A stretch of DNA of 11,850 bases from Solirubrobacteraceae bacterium. Its GTDB lineage: Bacteria; Actinomycetota; Thermoleophilia; Solirubrobacterales; Solirubrobacteraceae. Where the stretch lies: contig JAICUS010000133.1 of assembly GCA_025935735.1 (NCBI GenBank), positions 1 to 11,850 of the forward strand, read 5' to 3'. Made by a program: the position numbers and the translations under genes. Below, one piece after another: positions 1 through 5,316 of the stretch. The notes below the pieces were generated by a model. It worked only from the letters and a program-made list of their open reading frames with translations. It was not told the origin of the DNA and did no database searches. The stretch's first letter is position 1, and every line of letters begins with the position of its first letter.

Positions 1-416
1 AGATGGAGCGGCACGCGTCCGAGACGCTCGGGTCGCTGTCCGTGCGGACGATCAAGTCGGTGCGCCAGAAGGTCTCCTCGCTCTCGGGCGGGCAGCGCCA
101 GACGGTGGCGATCGCCCGCTCGGTGCTGCAGAAGGCCCGGATGGTGATCCTCGACGAGCCGACCGCGGCGCTGGGCGTCGCGCAGACCGAGCAGGTGCTG
201 CAGCTCGTGCGCCGGCTCGCGGACTCCGGTGTGGGCGTGCTGATCATCAGCCACAACCTGGCCGACGTGTTCGCGGTGGCCGACCGCGTCCACGTCCTCT
301 ACCTCGGCCAGATGGTCGCCCACCTGGACGCCAAGCAGACGAACCGCGACGAGGTCGTCAGCTACATCACCGGGACGCGGATACGGGACCAGCTGCTGGA
401 GGAGACGGCGCTGTGA
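1..416 (+). CDS. Sugar ABC transporter ATP-binding protein, 3' part only (XylG/FrcA-like)
   Basis: This is the C-terminal half of the ATPase that powers import of a sugar (pentose or similar) through the permease encoded next. The gene enters from the left edge, so the Walker A motif is outside the window and the true start is unknown. Counting from the in-frame ATG at base 3, the visible part has the ABC signature LSGGQRQ (27-33), Walker B with catalytic Glu (MVILDEPTAAL, 47-57; D51, E52) and the switch His in IISHNL (H84). The LSGGQRQ form and the ending soon after the ABC core fit the single-domain XylG/FrcA type better than the two-domain RbsA type. Its TGA overlaps the GTG start of the permease by 4 bases, so the two are translationally coupled. 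Family is secure; the sugar is inferred only from resemblance to xylose-type ATPases. Confidence 0.9.
   Translation, partial: MERHASETLGSLSVRTIKSVRQKVSSLSGGQRQTVAIARSVLQKARMVILDEPTAALGVAQTEQVLQLVRRLADSGVGVLIISHNLADVFAVADRVHVLYLGQMVAHLDAKQTNRDEVVSYITGTRIRDQLLEETAL
398..404 (+). promoter_or_regulatory. Ribosome-binding site for the permease GTG start
   Basis: GGAGGAG lies 8 bases before the GTG at 413. It supports that GTG as the true start although it overlaps the end of the ATPase gene. Confidence 0.7.
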
Positions 417-1729
417 CGAAGTACGAGAGGTCCAGCAACCCGGCGACCGACCGCGCACAGCACACGCTGGAGACCGATCCGCCGCTCGGTGAGGAGGCGC
501 CGGCGCTCATCGGCACGGGCCACGAGGGCACGGTCGGCGACCAGTTCCGCGGCTACGTCCAGCGGGTGCGCGGCGGCGACATGGGCTCGCTGCCGGCGCT
601 CGCCGGCCTGGTCGTGCTCGGCATCCTGTTCCAGTCGCTGGACTCGGTCTTCTTCTCCAAGACCAACATCGCGAACCTGATGACGCAGACGGCCGCGCTG
701 ATGATGCTGGCGATGGCGCTGACGTTCGTGATCATCATCGCGGAGATCGACCTGTCCGCCGGCGTCACCGGCGGCAGCGGCATGGCGATCTGGGTCCTGC
801 TGGTCAACCAGCACAGCTGGAACTGGGTCCTGGCGCTCGTGGTCGCGCTGCTGTGCGCCGCCGCGCTGGGCACGTTCATCGGCGTGTTCGTGGCCCGGGT
901 GGGCATCCCGTCGTTCGTCATCACCCTCGGCCTCTTCCTCGGGCTCCAGGGCTTCATGCTCGTGCTGCTCGGCGGCGCCGGCGCCTATCGCGTCCAGACG
1001 CCCGCCGTCACCGCGATCATGAACAAGTCGATGGCGCCGTGGCTCGGCTGGGCGATGCTGGCGGTCATCGTGGCGATCTCGCTCGTCACCGGGCTCTACG
1101 ACCGGCGGCGCCGGATCGCCGCCGGCGTGCCGACCCGGCCGATCGCCCTGCTGTGGATCCGGCTCGCGCTGTGGATCGTGCTCGGCGGCCTGGCCGTCTC
1201 GCTGCTCAGCCAGAACCGGTCGACCGGCATCTTCCCGATCGAGGGCGTCCCGATCGTGGTCCCGATCGCCCTCGGCATCCTGTTCATCGGCCAGACCGTG
1301 CTCGACCGCACCCGCTTCGGCCTGCACGTGTTCGCCGTCGGCGGCAACCCGGAGGCGGCGCGGCGCGCGGGCATCAACGTGGCCAACGTGCGGATCGCCT
1401 GCTTTGTCATCTGCTCCATGCTCTCCGTGGTCTCCGGGATGTTCCTCGTCAGCCAGGTGGGCATCGTCCAGGCCACCACGGGCCGGGACATCGTCCTGTC
1501 CGGCGTGGGCGCGGCGGTGGTCGGCGGCGTCAGCCTCTTCGGCGGCCGCGGCCGGCTCGGCCAGGCCGCCGTGGGCGCGCTGCTGATCTCGATGATCACC
1601 AACGGGCTCGGCCTGCTGGGGCTGTCGGCCGGCATCACCTTCCTGGTGACCGGCGGCGTGCTCATCCTCGCGGCGACGATCGACGCGGTCTCGCGCCGGC
1701 GTCCGGGGGTGGCGTCGCTCGCCCGGTGA
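413..1729 (+). CDS. Sugar ABC transporter permease, XylH-like
   Basis: This 438-residue inner-membrane permease belongs to the BPD_transp_2 family (XylH/RbsC/FrcC) and forms the channel of a sugar importer with the preceding ATPase. About the first 58 residues are hydrophilic, after which hydrophobic segments run to the C-terminus. Family landmarks are EIDLSAG (111-117), the ATPase-contacting loop FAVGGNPEAARRAGINV (307-323), and GAAVVGGVSLFGGRGRL (366-382). The loop sequence is close to that of xylose permeases. The GTG start at 413 overlaps the upstream stop and has a good ribosome-binding site. The polar N-terminal extension makes it somewhat longer than E. coli XylH (about 393 residues). 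No periplasmic sugar-binding protein is visible; it is presumably upstream of the window. Substrate assignment to xylose is inference. Confidence 0.92.
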   Translation: MTKYERSSNPATDRAQHTLETDPPLGEEAPALIGTGHEGTVGDQFRGYVQRVRGGDMGSLPALAGLVVLGILFQSLDSVFFSKTNIANLMTQTAALMMLAMALTFVIIIAEIDLSAGVTGGSGMAIWVLLVNQHSWNWVLALVVALLCAAALGTFIGVFVARVGIPSFVITLGLFLGLQGFMLVLLGGAGAYRVQTPAVTAIMNKSMAPWLGWAMLAVIVAISLVTGLYDRRRRIAAGVPTRPIALLWIRLALWIVLGGLAVSLLSQNRSTGIFPIEGVPIVVPIALGILFIGQTVLDRTRFGLHVFAVGGNPEAARRAGINVANVRIACFVICSMLSVVSGMFLVSQVGIVQATTGRDIVLSGVGAAVVGGVSLFGGRGRLGQAAVGALLISMITNGLGLLGLSAGITFLVTGGVLILAATIDAVSRRRPGVASLAR

Positions 1730-1795
1730 CCATCACGTCGACCCGGCCCGCGCCGTCGCTACTCCTCTCCCGGCGGCGCGGCCGGCGCCGGCGGC

Positions 1796-2533
1796 TCAGC
1801 GCAGCCCGCCGTCCACGTAGAGGACCTGGCGGGTGATCATGCGCGAGTCGTCGGCGGCCAGGAACAGCGCGGCGGCGGCGATGTCGCGCTCGGTGACGTC
1901 GACCGGGATCGCCTGAGAGGAGACGAGGCGGTCCCGGCTCTCCGGGGTGTGCCAGAGCCGCATCTGGCGGGGCGTCATCACGGCGCCGGGGGCGATCGCA
2001 TTGACGCGGATGCGGTCGGCGCCCAGCTGGGTGGCCAGCGCGTTGGTCAACCCGATCACCCCGGCCTTGGCCGTGCCGTAAGCCAGCAGGCCGGCCGGCC
2101 CGCGGCGCCAGGCGACGGAGGAGAGGTTGACGATCGACCCGCCGCCGGCGCCCCGCATCCCTGCGAGGACCGCCTGCGCCATGAAGAACTGGTGGCGCAG
2201 GTTGACCGCCTGGGCGGCGTCCCACAGCTCCGGCGTGATCTCCTCGATCGCGTAGCGCTGGTCGTCGGCGGCGTTGTTGATCAGCACGGTCACCGGGCCC
2301 GCCTCCGCCGCCGCCGCGCGCAGGGCGCCGACGTCGGTCAGGTCGCACGCCAGGAACCGCACGCCGAGCTCCTGCGCCAGCGCCTCGCCCGCCGCGCGGT
2401 CGACGTCGACGACCGCCACGCGCGCGCCATTGCGGGCGAAGCCGCGCACGATCTCGGCGCCGATCCCGGACGCGCCGCCCGTGACCAGCACCCGCCGGCC
2501 GTCGAGGCTCGGATAGACCGCCTCCCCGTTCAC
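1796..2533 (-). CDS. Short-chain dehydrogenase/reductase (SDR), classical type
   Basis: This is a 245-residue NAD(P)-dependent oxidoreductase of the classical SDR family. Visible landmarks are the cofactor motif TGGASGIG (18-25), an Asp at the end of the second strand (VVDVD, D43), NNAAD (86-90), the active-site Asn N111, the catalytic Ser S139, and YGTAK (Y152, K156), followed by NAIAPGAVMT (178-187). The Asp after strand two favours NAD over NADP. The ending DGGLR is usual for the family. The start is a GTG at 2531-2533 with no clear ribosome-binding site, but no other in-frame start gives the glycine motif its normal lead. The gene is convergent with the permease and divergent from the secreted-protein gene. 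Substrate is unknown; many such enzymes next to sugar transporters oxidise sugars or polyols, which is only a hint here. Confidence 0.92.
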   Translation of the reverse strand: MNGEAVYPSLDGRRVLVTGGASGIGAEIVRGFARNGARVAVVDVDRAAGEALAQELGVRFLACDLTDVGALRAAAAEAGPVTVLINNAADDQRYAIEEITPELWDAAQAVNLRHQFFMAQAVLAGMRGAGGGSIVNLSSVAWRRGPAGLLAYGTAKAGVIGLTNALATQLGADRIRVNAIAPGAVMTPRQMRLWHTPESRDRLVSSQAIPVDVTERDIAAAALFLAADDSRMITRQVLYVDGGLR

Positions 2534-2570
2534 GCGCGGCAGTGAACCAGATGCGCCCGCCCGCCGCGTC

Positions 2571-2576
2571 TACGAT
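2571..2576 (+). promoter_or_regulatory. Candidate -10 element (TACGAT) for a near-leaderless transcript
   Basis: TACGAT sits 10 bases before the ATG at 2587, which would put transcription start within a few bases of the start codon. No convincing -35 or ribosome-binding site is seen, consistent with a leaderless or near-leaderless mRNA. This is a pattern match only. Confidence 0.35.
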
Positions 2577-2586
2577 TTGCCCCGAC

Positions 2587-2976
2587 ATGGGGCGAAGGTG
2601 GGTGGTTCTCGCGGTCCTCGGCGGCGGCCTGTGCGCGTGGCCGGCGACGGCGTCCGCGACGGTCCGGTTCTTCCACTCGCCGTCGGGCAACATCGAGTGC
2701 CAGGTGTCGGCGCACGACCGGGTGGGGACGGCGGCCTACTGCCAGACGTTCACGCCGGCGCGCAGCGTCACGCTCGGGCCGGGCGGGAAGCTCAAGCGCT
2801 GCCGGGGCGGGAAGTGCCTCGGCAACGGCCCGGAGAACGCCACGACGCTGCGCTACGGGCACTCGGTCACGGTCGGGCCGTTCCGCTGCACGTCGCGTAC
2901 GCGGGGCATGCGGTGCGTGTTGCGGAGCAGCCGTCACGGCTTCGAGCTCAGCCGTCGGGGGATCCGGCGGGTCTGA
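2587..2976 (+). CDS. Small secreted cysteine-rich protein (possibly DUF6636-like)
   Basis: This 129-residue protein is predicted to be exported. The first 24 residues form a signal peptide: basic MGRRW, a hydrophobic stretch, then a likely cleavage after ATASA. The mature part opens with FFHSPSGNIECQ and closes with GFELSRRGIRRV. It carries six cysteines (C38, C52, C72, C77, C101, C110), enough for three disulfides. The FxSPSGNIxC opening and the cysteine plus GFxxSR ending resemble the small actinobacterial family I know as DUF6636; that label is from memory and unverified. I chose the ATG at 2587 because it starts the signal peptide. An in-frame GTG at 2542 would add 15 polar residues in front and nearly touches the divergent SDR start. 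The stop overlaps the ATG of the STAS gene by one base. Function unknown. Confidence 0.75.
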   Translation: MGRRWVVLAVLGGGLCAWPATASATVRFFHSPSGNIECQVSAHDRVGTAAYCQTFTPARSVTLGPGGKLKRCRGGKCLGNGPENATTLRYGHSVTVGPFRCTSRTRGMRCVLRSSRHGFELSRRGIRRV

Positions 2977-3290
2977 TGGCGCCGCGGGTGTCCGTCGTCG
3001 CCCCCGAGGGCGAGCTCGACGTCGCGACGCTGGACGACTTCCGCGCCGCGCTCTCGGACGCCGCGAGCCGGCCCGCCGACACGCTGCTCATCGACCTCAG
3101 CGAAGTGAGCTTCATCGACTCCAGCAGCCTCGGCGCGGTCATCGAGGCAGGCGACCGCCTGCGCCGAGACCGGCGGCGGCTCGCGGTCGTGGCGCCGCCC
3201 GGCACGGCGGCCGCCGTCAGCCTGGAGCTCACCGGCCTGCGCGGCCGGCTGGCGATCTTCGCCACGCGCGACGACGCCCTGGACGGCTGA
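2976..3290 (+). CDS. STAS-domain protein, anti-sigma-factor antagonist type
   Basis: This 104-residue, single-domain STAS protein is of the SpoIIAA/RsbV type. In this family the unphosphorylated protein binds an anti-sigma kinase and frees a sigma factor; phosphorylation of a conserved Ser turns this off. The protein runs PEGELDVAT (10-18), LLIDLSEVSFIDSSSLGAVI (37-56), then LAVVAPPG (69-76). By alignment with the SpoIIAA motif DSSGL, S50 would be the phosphorylated residue, and the usual Gly is replaced by S51. The start ATG overlaps the stop of the secreted-protein gene as TGATG, so the two are probably co-translated. No kinase or sigma gene is in the window. An in-frame upstream reading exists but is a shadow of the previous gene. 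Confidence 0.85.
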   Translation: MAPRVSVVAPEGELDVATLDDFRAALSDAASRPADTLLIDLSEVSFIDSSSLGAVIEAGDRLRRDRRRLAVVAPPGTAAAVSLELTGLRGRLAIFATRDDALDG

Positions 3291-3292
3291 GC

Positions 3293-3505
3293 GCGCGCCG
3301 AACATCACCCGCACCGAGCGTGGCGGAGTTCCTCGACCAGGAGCCCGACATCGAGGCGGGCATGGTCCGCCAGACCCCGCTCGGCCGCCTGGCCACACCG
3401 GAGGACGCGGCCCAGGCGGCGGCCTGGCTGCTCAGCGACCGCTCGTCCTACGTCGCCGGCGTCGTGCTCCCGCTCGACGGCGGGCTGACCGCGGTGCGCG
3501 CGTGA
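3293..3505 (+). pseudogene. Truncated, frameshifted C-terminal remnant of an SDR gene
   Basis: From a GTG at 3320 the frame encodes 61 residues that are plainly the last quarter of an SDR: VAEFLDQEPD, then QTPLGRLATPEDAAQAAAWL, then YVAGVVLPLDGG. The Rossmann core, catalytic Tyr-Lys and cofactor motif are absent. Just before it, in another frame, 3296-3316 reads APNITRTE, which matches the stretch normally found after the active-site helix. Skipping one base (C3319) joins the two frames into a continuous SDR tail. I therefore read it as a decayed gene cut off on the left at the STAS stop. It is not a copy of the SDR at 1796-2533; the tails differ clearly. A tiny functional protein is unlikely. 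Confidence 0.75.
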
Positions 3506-3511
3506 CCGGCG

Positions 3512-3541
3512 CCGCGGCGGGGCGGAGGAGCGCCGCCGCGG
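3512..3541. terminator. GC-rich hairpin after the SDR remnant, possible terminator
   Basis: CCGCGGCGG (3512-3520) and CCGCCGCGG (3533-3541) form a perfect 9-bp stem with a 12-base loop. No T-run follows, so intrinsic termination is uncertain. It abuts the left end of the inverted-repeat element. Confidence 0.35.
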
Positions 3542-3542
3542 A

Positions 3543-3560
3543 CCGGCGAACTGCGGCTGG
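3543..3560 (+). repeat. Left terminal inverted repeat
   Basis: CCGGCGAACTGCGGCTGG is the exact reverse complement of 3777-3794. The flanking bases (3541-3542 against 3795-3796) do not pair, so the perfect part ends here. Confidence 0.85.
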
Positions 3561-3671
3561 GTAGGGGAGAGGTCCCTACTCGCGGTCGGGAGGGTCGAGT
3601 ATGCGCGAGACTGCGACGGAAATGGCCGGATTCGATCACGTCCGATCACGCCTGGCTTTGCTCAGGGTTTC

Positions 3672-3704
3672 GGGAGGAAACATATGCACGATATGCGTGC
3701 ATAG
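3672..3704 (+). other. Orphan ribosome-binding site and six-codon ORF (M-H-D-M-R-A)
   Basis: GGGAGGAAA (3672-3680) is the strongest ribosome-binding site in the window and is well spaced from ATG 3684-3686, yet the frame stops at TAG 3702-3704. It may be the remains of a transposase start left inside the MITE-like element, or a real leader peptide. No gene follows on this strand; the next gene is convergent. Confidence 0.5.
3683..3703. repeat. Perfect 7-bp dyad over the orphan start codon
   Basis: TATGCAC (3683-3689) and GTGCATA (3697-3703) are exact reverse complements around a 7-base spacer. The dyad covers the orphan ATG and the whole six-codon ORF. It could be an operator or an RNA hairpin. 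A second small hairpin follows at once (AGGTG 3703-3707, CACCT 3712-3716). Confidence 0.6.
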
Positions 3705-3776
3705 GTGACCACACCTCTCCGCCGGCGCGACCGAACCGACCATCCGCGCACGGCGGCCAGGGCTCTCACTCCCTTA

Positions 3777-3794
3777 CCAGCCGCAGTTCGCCGG
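3777..3794 (-). repeat. Right terminal inverted repeat
   Basis: Exact reverse complement of 3543-3560, lying just beyond the 3' end of the TetR gene. The inward continuation (3769-3776) keeps 7 of 8 matches to the left copy after a one-base gap. Confidence 0.85.
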
Positions 3795-3796
3795 CG

Positions 3797-4465
3797 CTAC
3801 GAGGCGCTGGTCCGCACTGCCGGCGCGGTCAGGTAGTCGACGACGAGGTCACCGAGCATCGTGCGGTAGTGCTCGCGGGTCGTGGGGTCGAGCAGGTCCC
3901 GGCCGAACAGCGTGCTCCAGGTGTGGCGGTTGGCGACCCGGAAGACGCAGAAGGAGCTGATCAGCATGTGGACGTCGACGGCGTCCGCTGGGCGGGTGAA
4001 GCTGCCCTGCGCGCGGCCGCGCTCGAGGATGCGGGCGATGCGGTCGATCGCCGGGGAGTTGAGGTCGGCGAAGCGGCCGGTGGCGCGCATGTGCTCGGCG
4101 CGGTGGATGTTCTCGATGCTCACCAGGCGGATGAAGTCCGGGTGCGCCTCGTGGTGGTCGAAGGTCAGCTCGGCGAGGCGGCGGATGGCGGCGACCGGGT
4201 CGAGGTGCTCGACGTCGACGGTCTGCTCGGCCGCGCGGATCTGCGCGTAGGCGCGCTCCAGCACCGCGGTGTAGAGCCCCTCCTTTGACTCGAAGTAGTA
4301 GTAGAGCATCCGCTTGGTGGTGCGGGTGCGCTCGGCGATCTCGTCCACGCGCGCGCCCGAGTAGCCGTGCTCGGCGAACTCGCGCGTGGCCACGTCCAGG
4401 ATCTCGGCCTGGGTGCGGGCGGGGTCGCGCTGGCGTTCGGGTTCGACGGTTCGGGAAGCGGACAT
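3797..4465 (-). CDS. TetR/AcrR-family regulator, probable repressor of the quinate/shikimate operon
   Basis: This is a 222-residue one-component regulator. The N-terminal DNA-binding domain is standard: ILDVATREFAEHGYSGARV (22-40), then the helix-turn-helix in DEIAERTRTTKRMLYYYFES (41-60) followed by KEGLYTAVL. The remaining 150 residues form the helical ligand-binding domain, whose ligand cannot be read from sequence. The ATG start (4463-4465) is 29 bases from the divergent dehydrogenase gene. A dyad in that gap is the likely operator, so control of the quinate/shikimate genes and of itself is a reasonable inference. The inducer would then be shikimate, quinate or a product such as protocatechuate. 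The MITE-like element lies directly behind its stop codon. Confidence 0.92.
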   Translation of the reverse strand: MSASRTVEPERQRDPARTQAEILDVATREFAEHGYSGARVDEIAERTRTTKRMLYYYFESKEGLYTAVLERAYAQIRAAEQTVDVEHLDPVAAIRRLAELTFDHHEAHPDFIRLVSIENIHRAEHMRATGRFADLNSPAIDRIARILERGRAQGSFTRPADAVDVHMLISSFCVFRVANRHTWSTLFGRDLLDPTTREHYRTMLGDLVVDYLTAPAVRTSAS

Positions 4466-4469
4466 CGTG

Positions 4470-4491
4470 GTATGAACGTACCAGTTCGTAC
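4470..4491. promoter_or_regulatory. Probable TetR operator in the divergent gap
   Basis: A 22-bp dyad with arms GTATGAAC (4470-4477) and GTTCGTAC (4484-4491) matches at 7 of 8 paired positions around a 6-base centre. It fills most of the 29-bp gap between the two divergent start codons, so a bound dimer would block both genes. Length and symmetry fit a TetR dimer site. Confidence 0.65.
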
Positions 4492-4497
4492 ATTATG
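4492..4497 (-). promoter_or_regulatory. Candidate -10 element (CATAAT) for the TetR gene
   Basis: On the minus strand CATAAT (5 of 6 to TATAAT) would place transcription start near 4485, inside the dyad. No clear -35 is seen. It overlaps the start codon of the divergent gene. Confidence 0.35.
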
Positions 4498-5316
4498 CTG
4501 ACGCGGACGGACACCTTCCTCACGGGCCTGATCGGGGCCGGGATCGGCACGTCGCTGAGCCCGCCGCTGCACGAGCGCGAGGCCGCCGAGCTGGGGCTGC
4601 GCTACGCCTATCGCACGCTCGACGTCGACGTGCTCCGGGAGGACGCCGGCGAGCTGCTCGCCCGCGCGCGGGAACAGGGCTACGACGGCCTGAACGTCAC
4701 CCATCCGTGCAAGCAGGCGGTGCTCGACCACCTCGACGAGCTCGACGCCGGCGCGGAGGCGATCGGCGCGGTCAACACGGTGGTGCTCCGCGACGGCCGC
4801 GCCACCGGCCACAACACCGACGCCACCGGCTTCGCCGAGAGCGTCCGCCGCTTCCTGCCGGGAGCGCGGCTCGACCGCGTCGTGCTGCTGGGCGCCGGCG
4901 GGGCGGGCTCGGCGCTCGCGCACGCGCTGCGCGGGCTCGGCGTCAACGAGCTGACGATCGCCGACGCGGACAGTGACCGCGCCGAGGAACTCGCGCGCGC
5001 GGTCAACGCGCGCGCCGGCGACGCGTCTGATGTCGTGCACGCCGACGGGCTCGTGCACGCCACGCCCACCGGCATGGAGGGCCACCCCGGGATCGCGCTC
5101 GACCCCGGCCTCCTGCACCCGCGCCTGTGGGTGGCCGACATCGTCTACCGCCCGCTGGAAACGGAGCTGCTGCGGGCCGCGCGCGAGCGCGGCTGCCGCA
5201 CGCTGTCCGGCGGCGGCATGGTGGTCTTCCAGGCCGCCGGCTCGTTCGAGCTGTTCACCGGCGTGCGCCCCGACCGCGAGCGGATGCTGCGCCACTTCGC
5301 GGAGCTGACCGCATGA
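4495..5316 (+). CDS. Quinate/shikimate dehydrogenase (AroE/YdiB family), probably NAD-dependent
   Basis: This 273-residue cytoplasmic enzyme oxidises shikimate to 3-dehydroshikimate and/or quinate to 3-dehydroquinate. It carries the substrate-binding IGTSLSPPLHE (17-27), NVTHPCKQ (67-74) with catalytic K73, AVNTVV (92-97), GHNTDATGF with catalytic D109, the nucleotide loop GAGGAGSA (133-140), HATPTGM (188-194), DIVYRPLETELL (215-226) and GGGMVVFQ (239-246). The NVTHPCKQ form is typical of catabolic quinate/shikimate dehydrogenases such as the Corynebacterium enzyme, where biosynthetic AroE usually has NVTxPxK. After the second strand it has ADADSDRA with Asp at 157/159 and not the NRT of NADP-dependent AroE, pointing to NAD. 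The ATG at 4495 is the only plausible start; it has no ribosome-binding site. The stop overlaps the next ATG (ATGA). Degradation is the likely role, from context. Confidence 0.9.
   Translation: MLTRTDTFLTGLIGAGIGTSLSPPLHEREAAELGLRYAYRTLDVDVLREDAGELLARAREQGYDGLNVTHPCKQAVLDHLDELDAGAEAIGAVNTVVLRDGRATGHNTDATGFAESVRRFLPGARLDRVVLLGAGGAGSALAHALRGLGVNELTIADADSDRAEELARAVNARAGDASDVVHADGLVHATPTGMEGHPGIALDPGLLHPRLWVADIVYRPLETELLRAARERGCRTLSGGGMVVFQAAGSFELFTGVRPDRERMLRHFAELTA

Larger units (their letters stand above)
3543..3794. mobile_element. MITE-like element bounded by 18-bp perfect inverted repeats
   Basis: This 252-bp stretch fills almost the whole gap between the SDR remnant and the TetR gene. Its ends are a perfect inverted repeat: CCGGCGAACTGCGGCTGG at 3543-3560 and its reverse complement at 3777-3794. 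After a one-base gap the match continues inward, TAGGGGAG against TAAGGGAG (7 of 8). Inside there is no gene. It holds a small hairpin (GTAGGG 3561-3566, CCCTAC 3574-3579), a direct repeat CGATCACG (3633-3640, 3643-3650), and a strong ribosome-binding site with an ATG that opens only six codons. The interior is less GC-rich than its surroundings. This is what a deleted insertion sequence would leave: both ends, the leader and the first codons. No target-site duplication is visible, and I cannot name an IS family. The right end stops 2 bases short of the TetR stop codon. Confidence 0.55.

Noticed and set aside
362..1327. Long minus-strand open frame opposite the permease (and similar ones opposite most genes)
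   Set aside because: Low-complexity Arg/Ala/Asp/Gly/Glu-rich translation typical of antisense frames in GC-rich DNA, directly opposite a clear permease.
1730..1795. GC palindrome CCGGCGCCGG in the gap between the convergent permease and SDR genes, as a bidirectional terminator
   Set aside because: Short self-complementary GC words are expected at this base composition, and there is no T-run on either strand.
4285..4494. N-terminal extension of the shikimate dehydrogenase reaching back into the TetR gene
   Set aside because: The extra residues are an Arg/Ala-rich antisense reading of TetR. The family begins just before the GLIGAGIGTSLSP motif, which fits the ATG at 4495.
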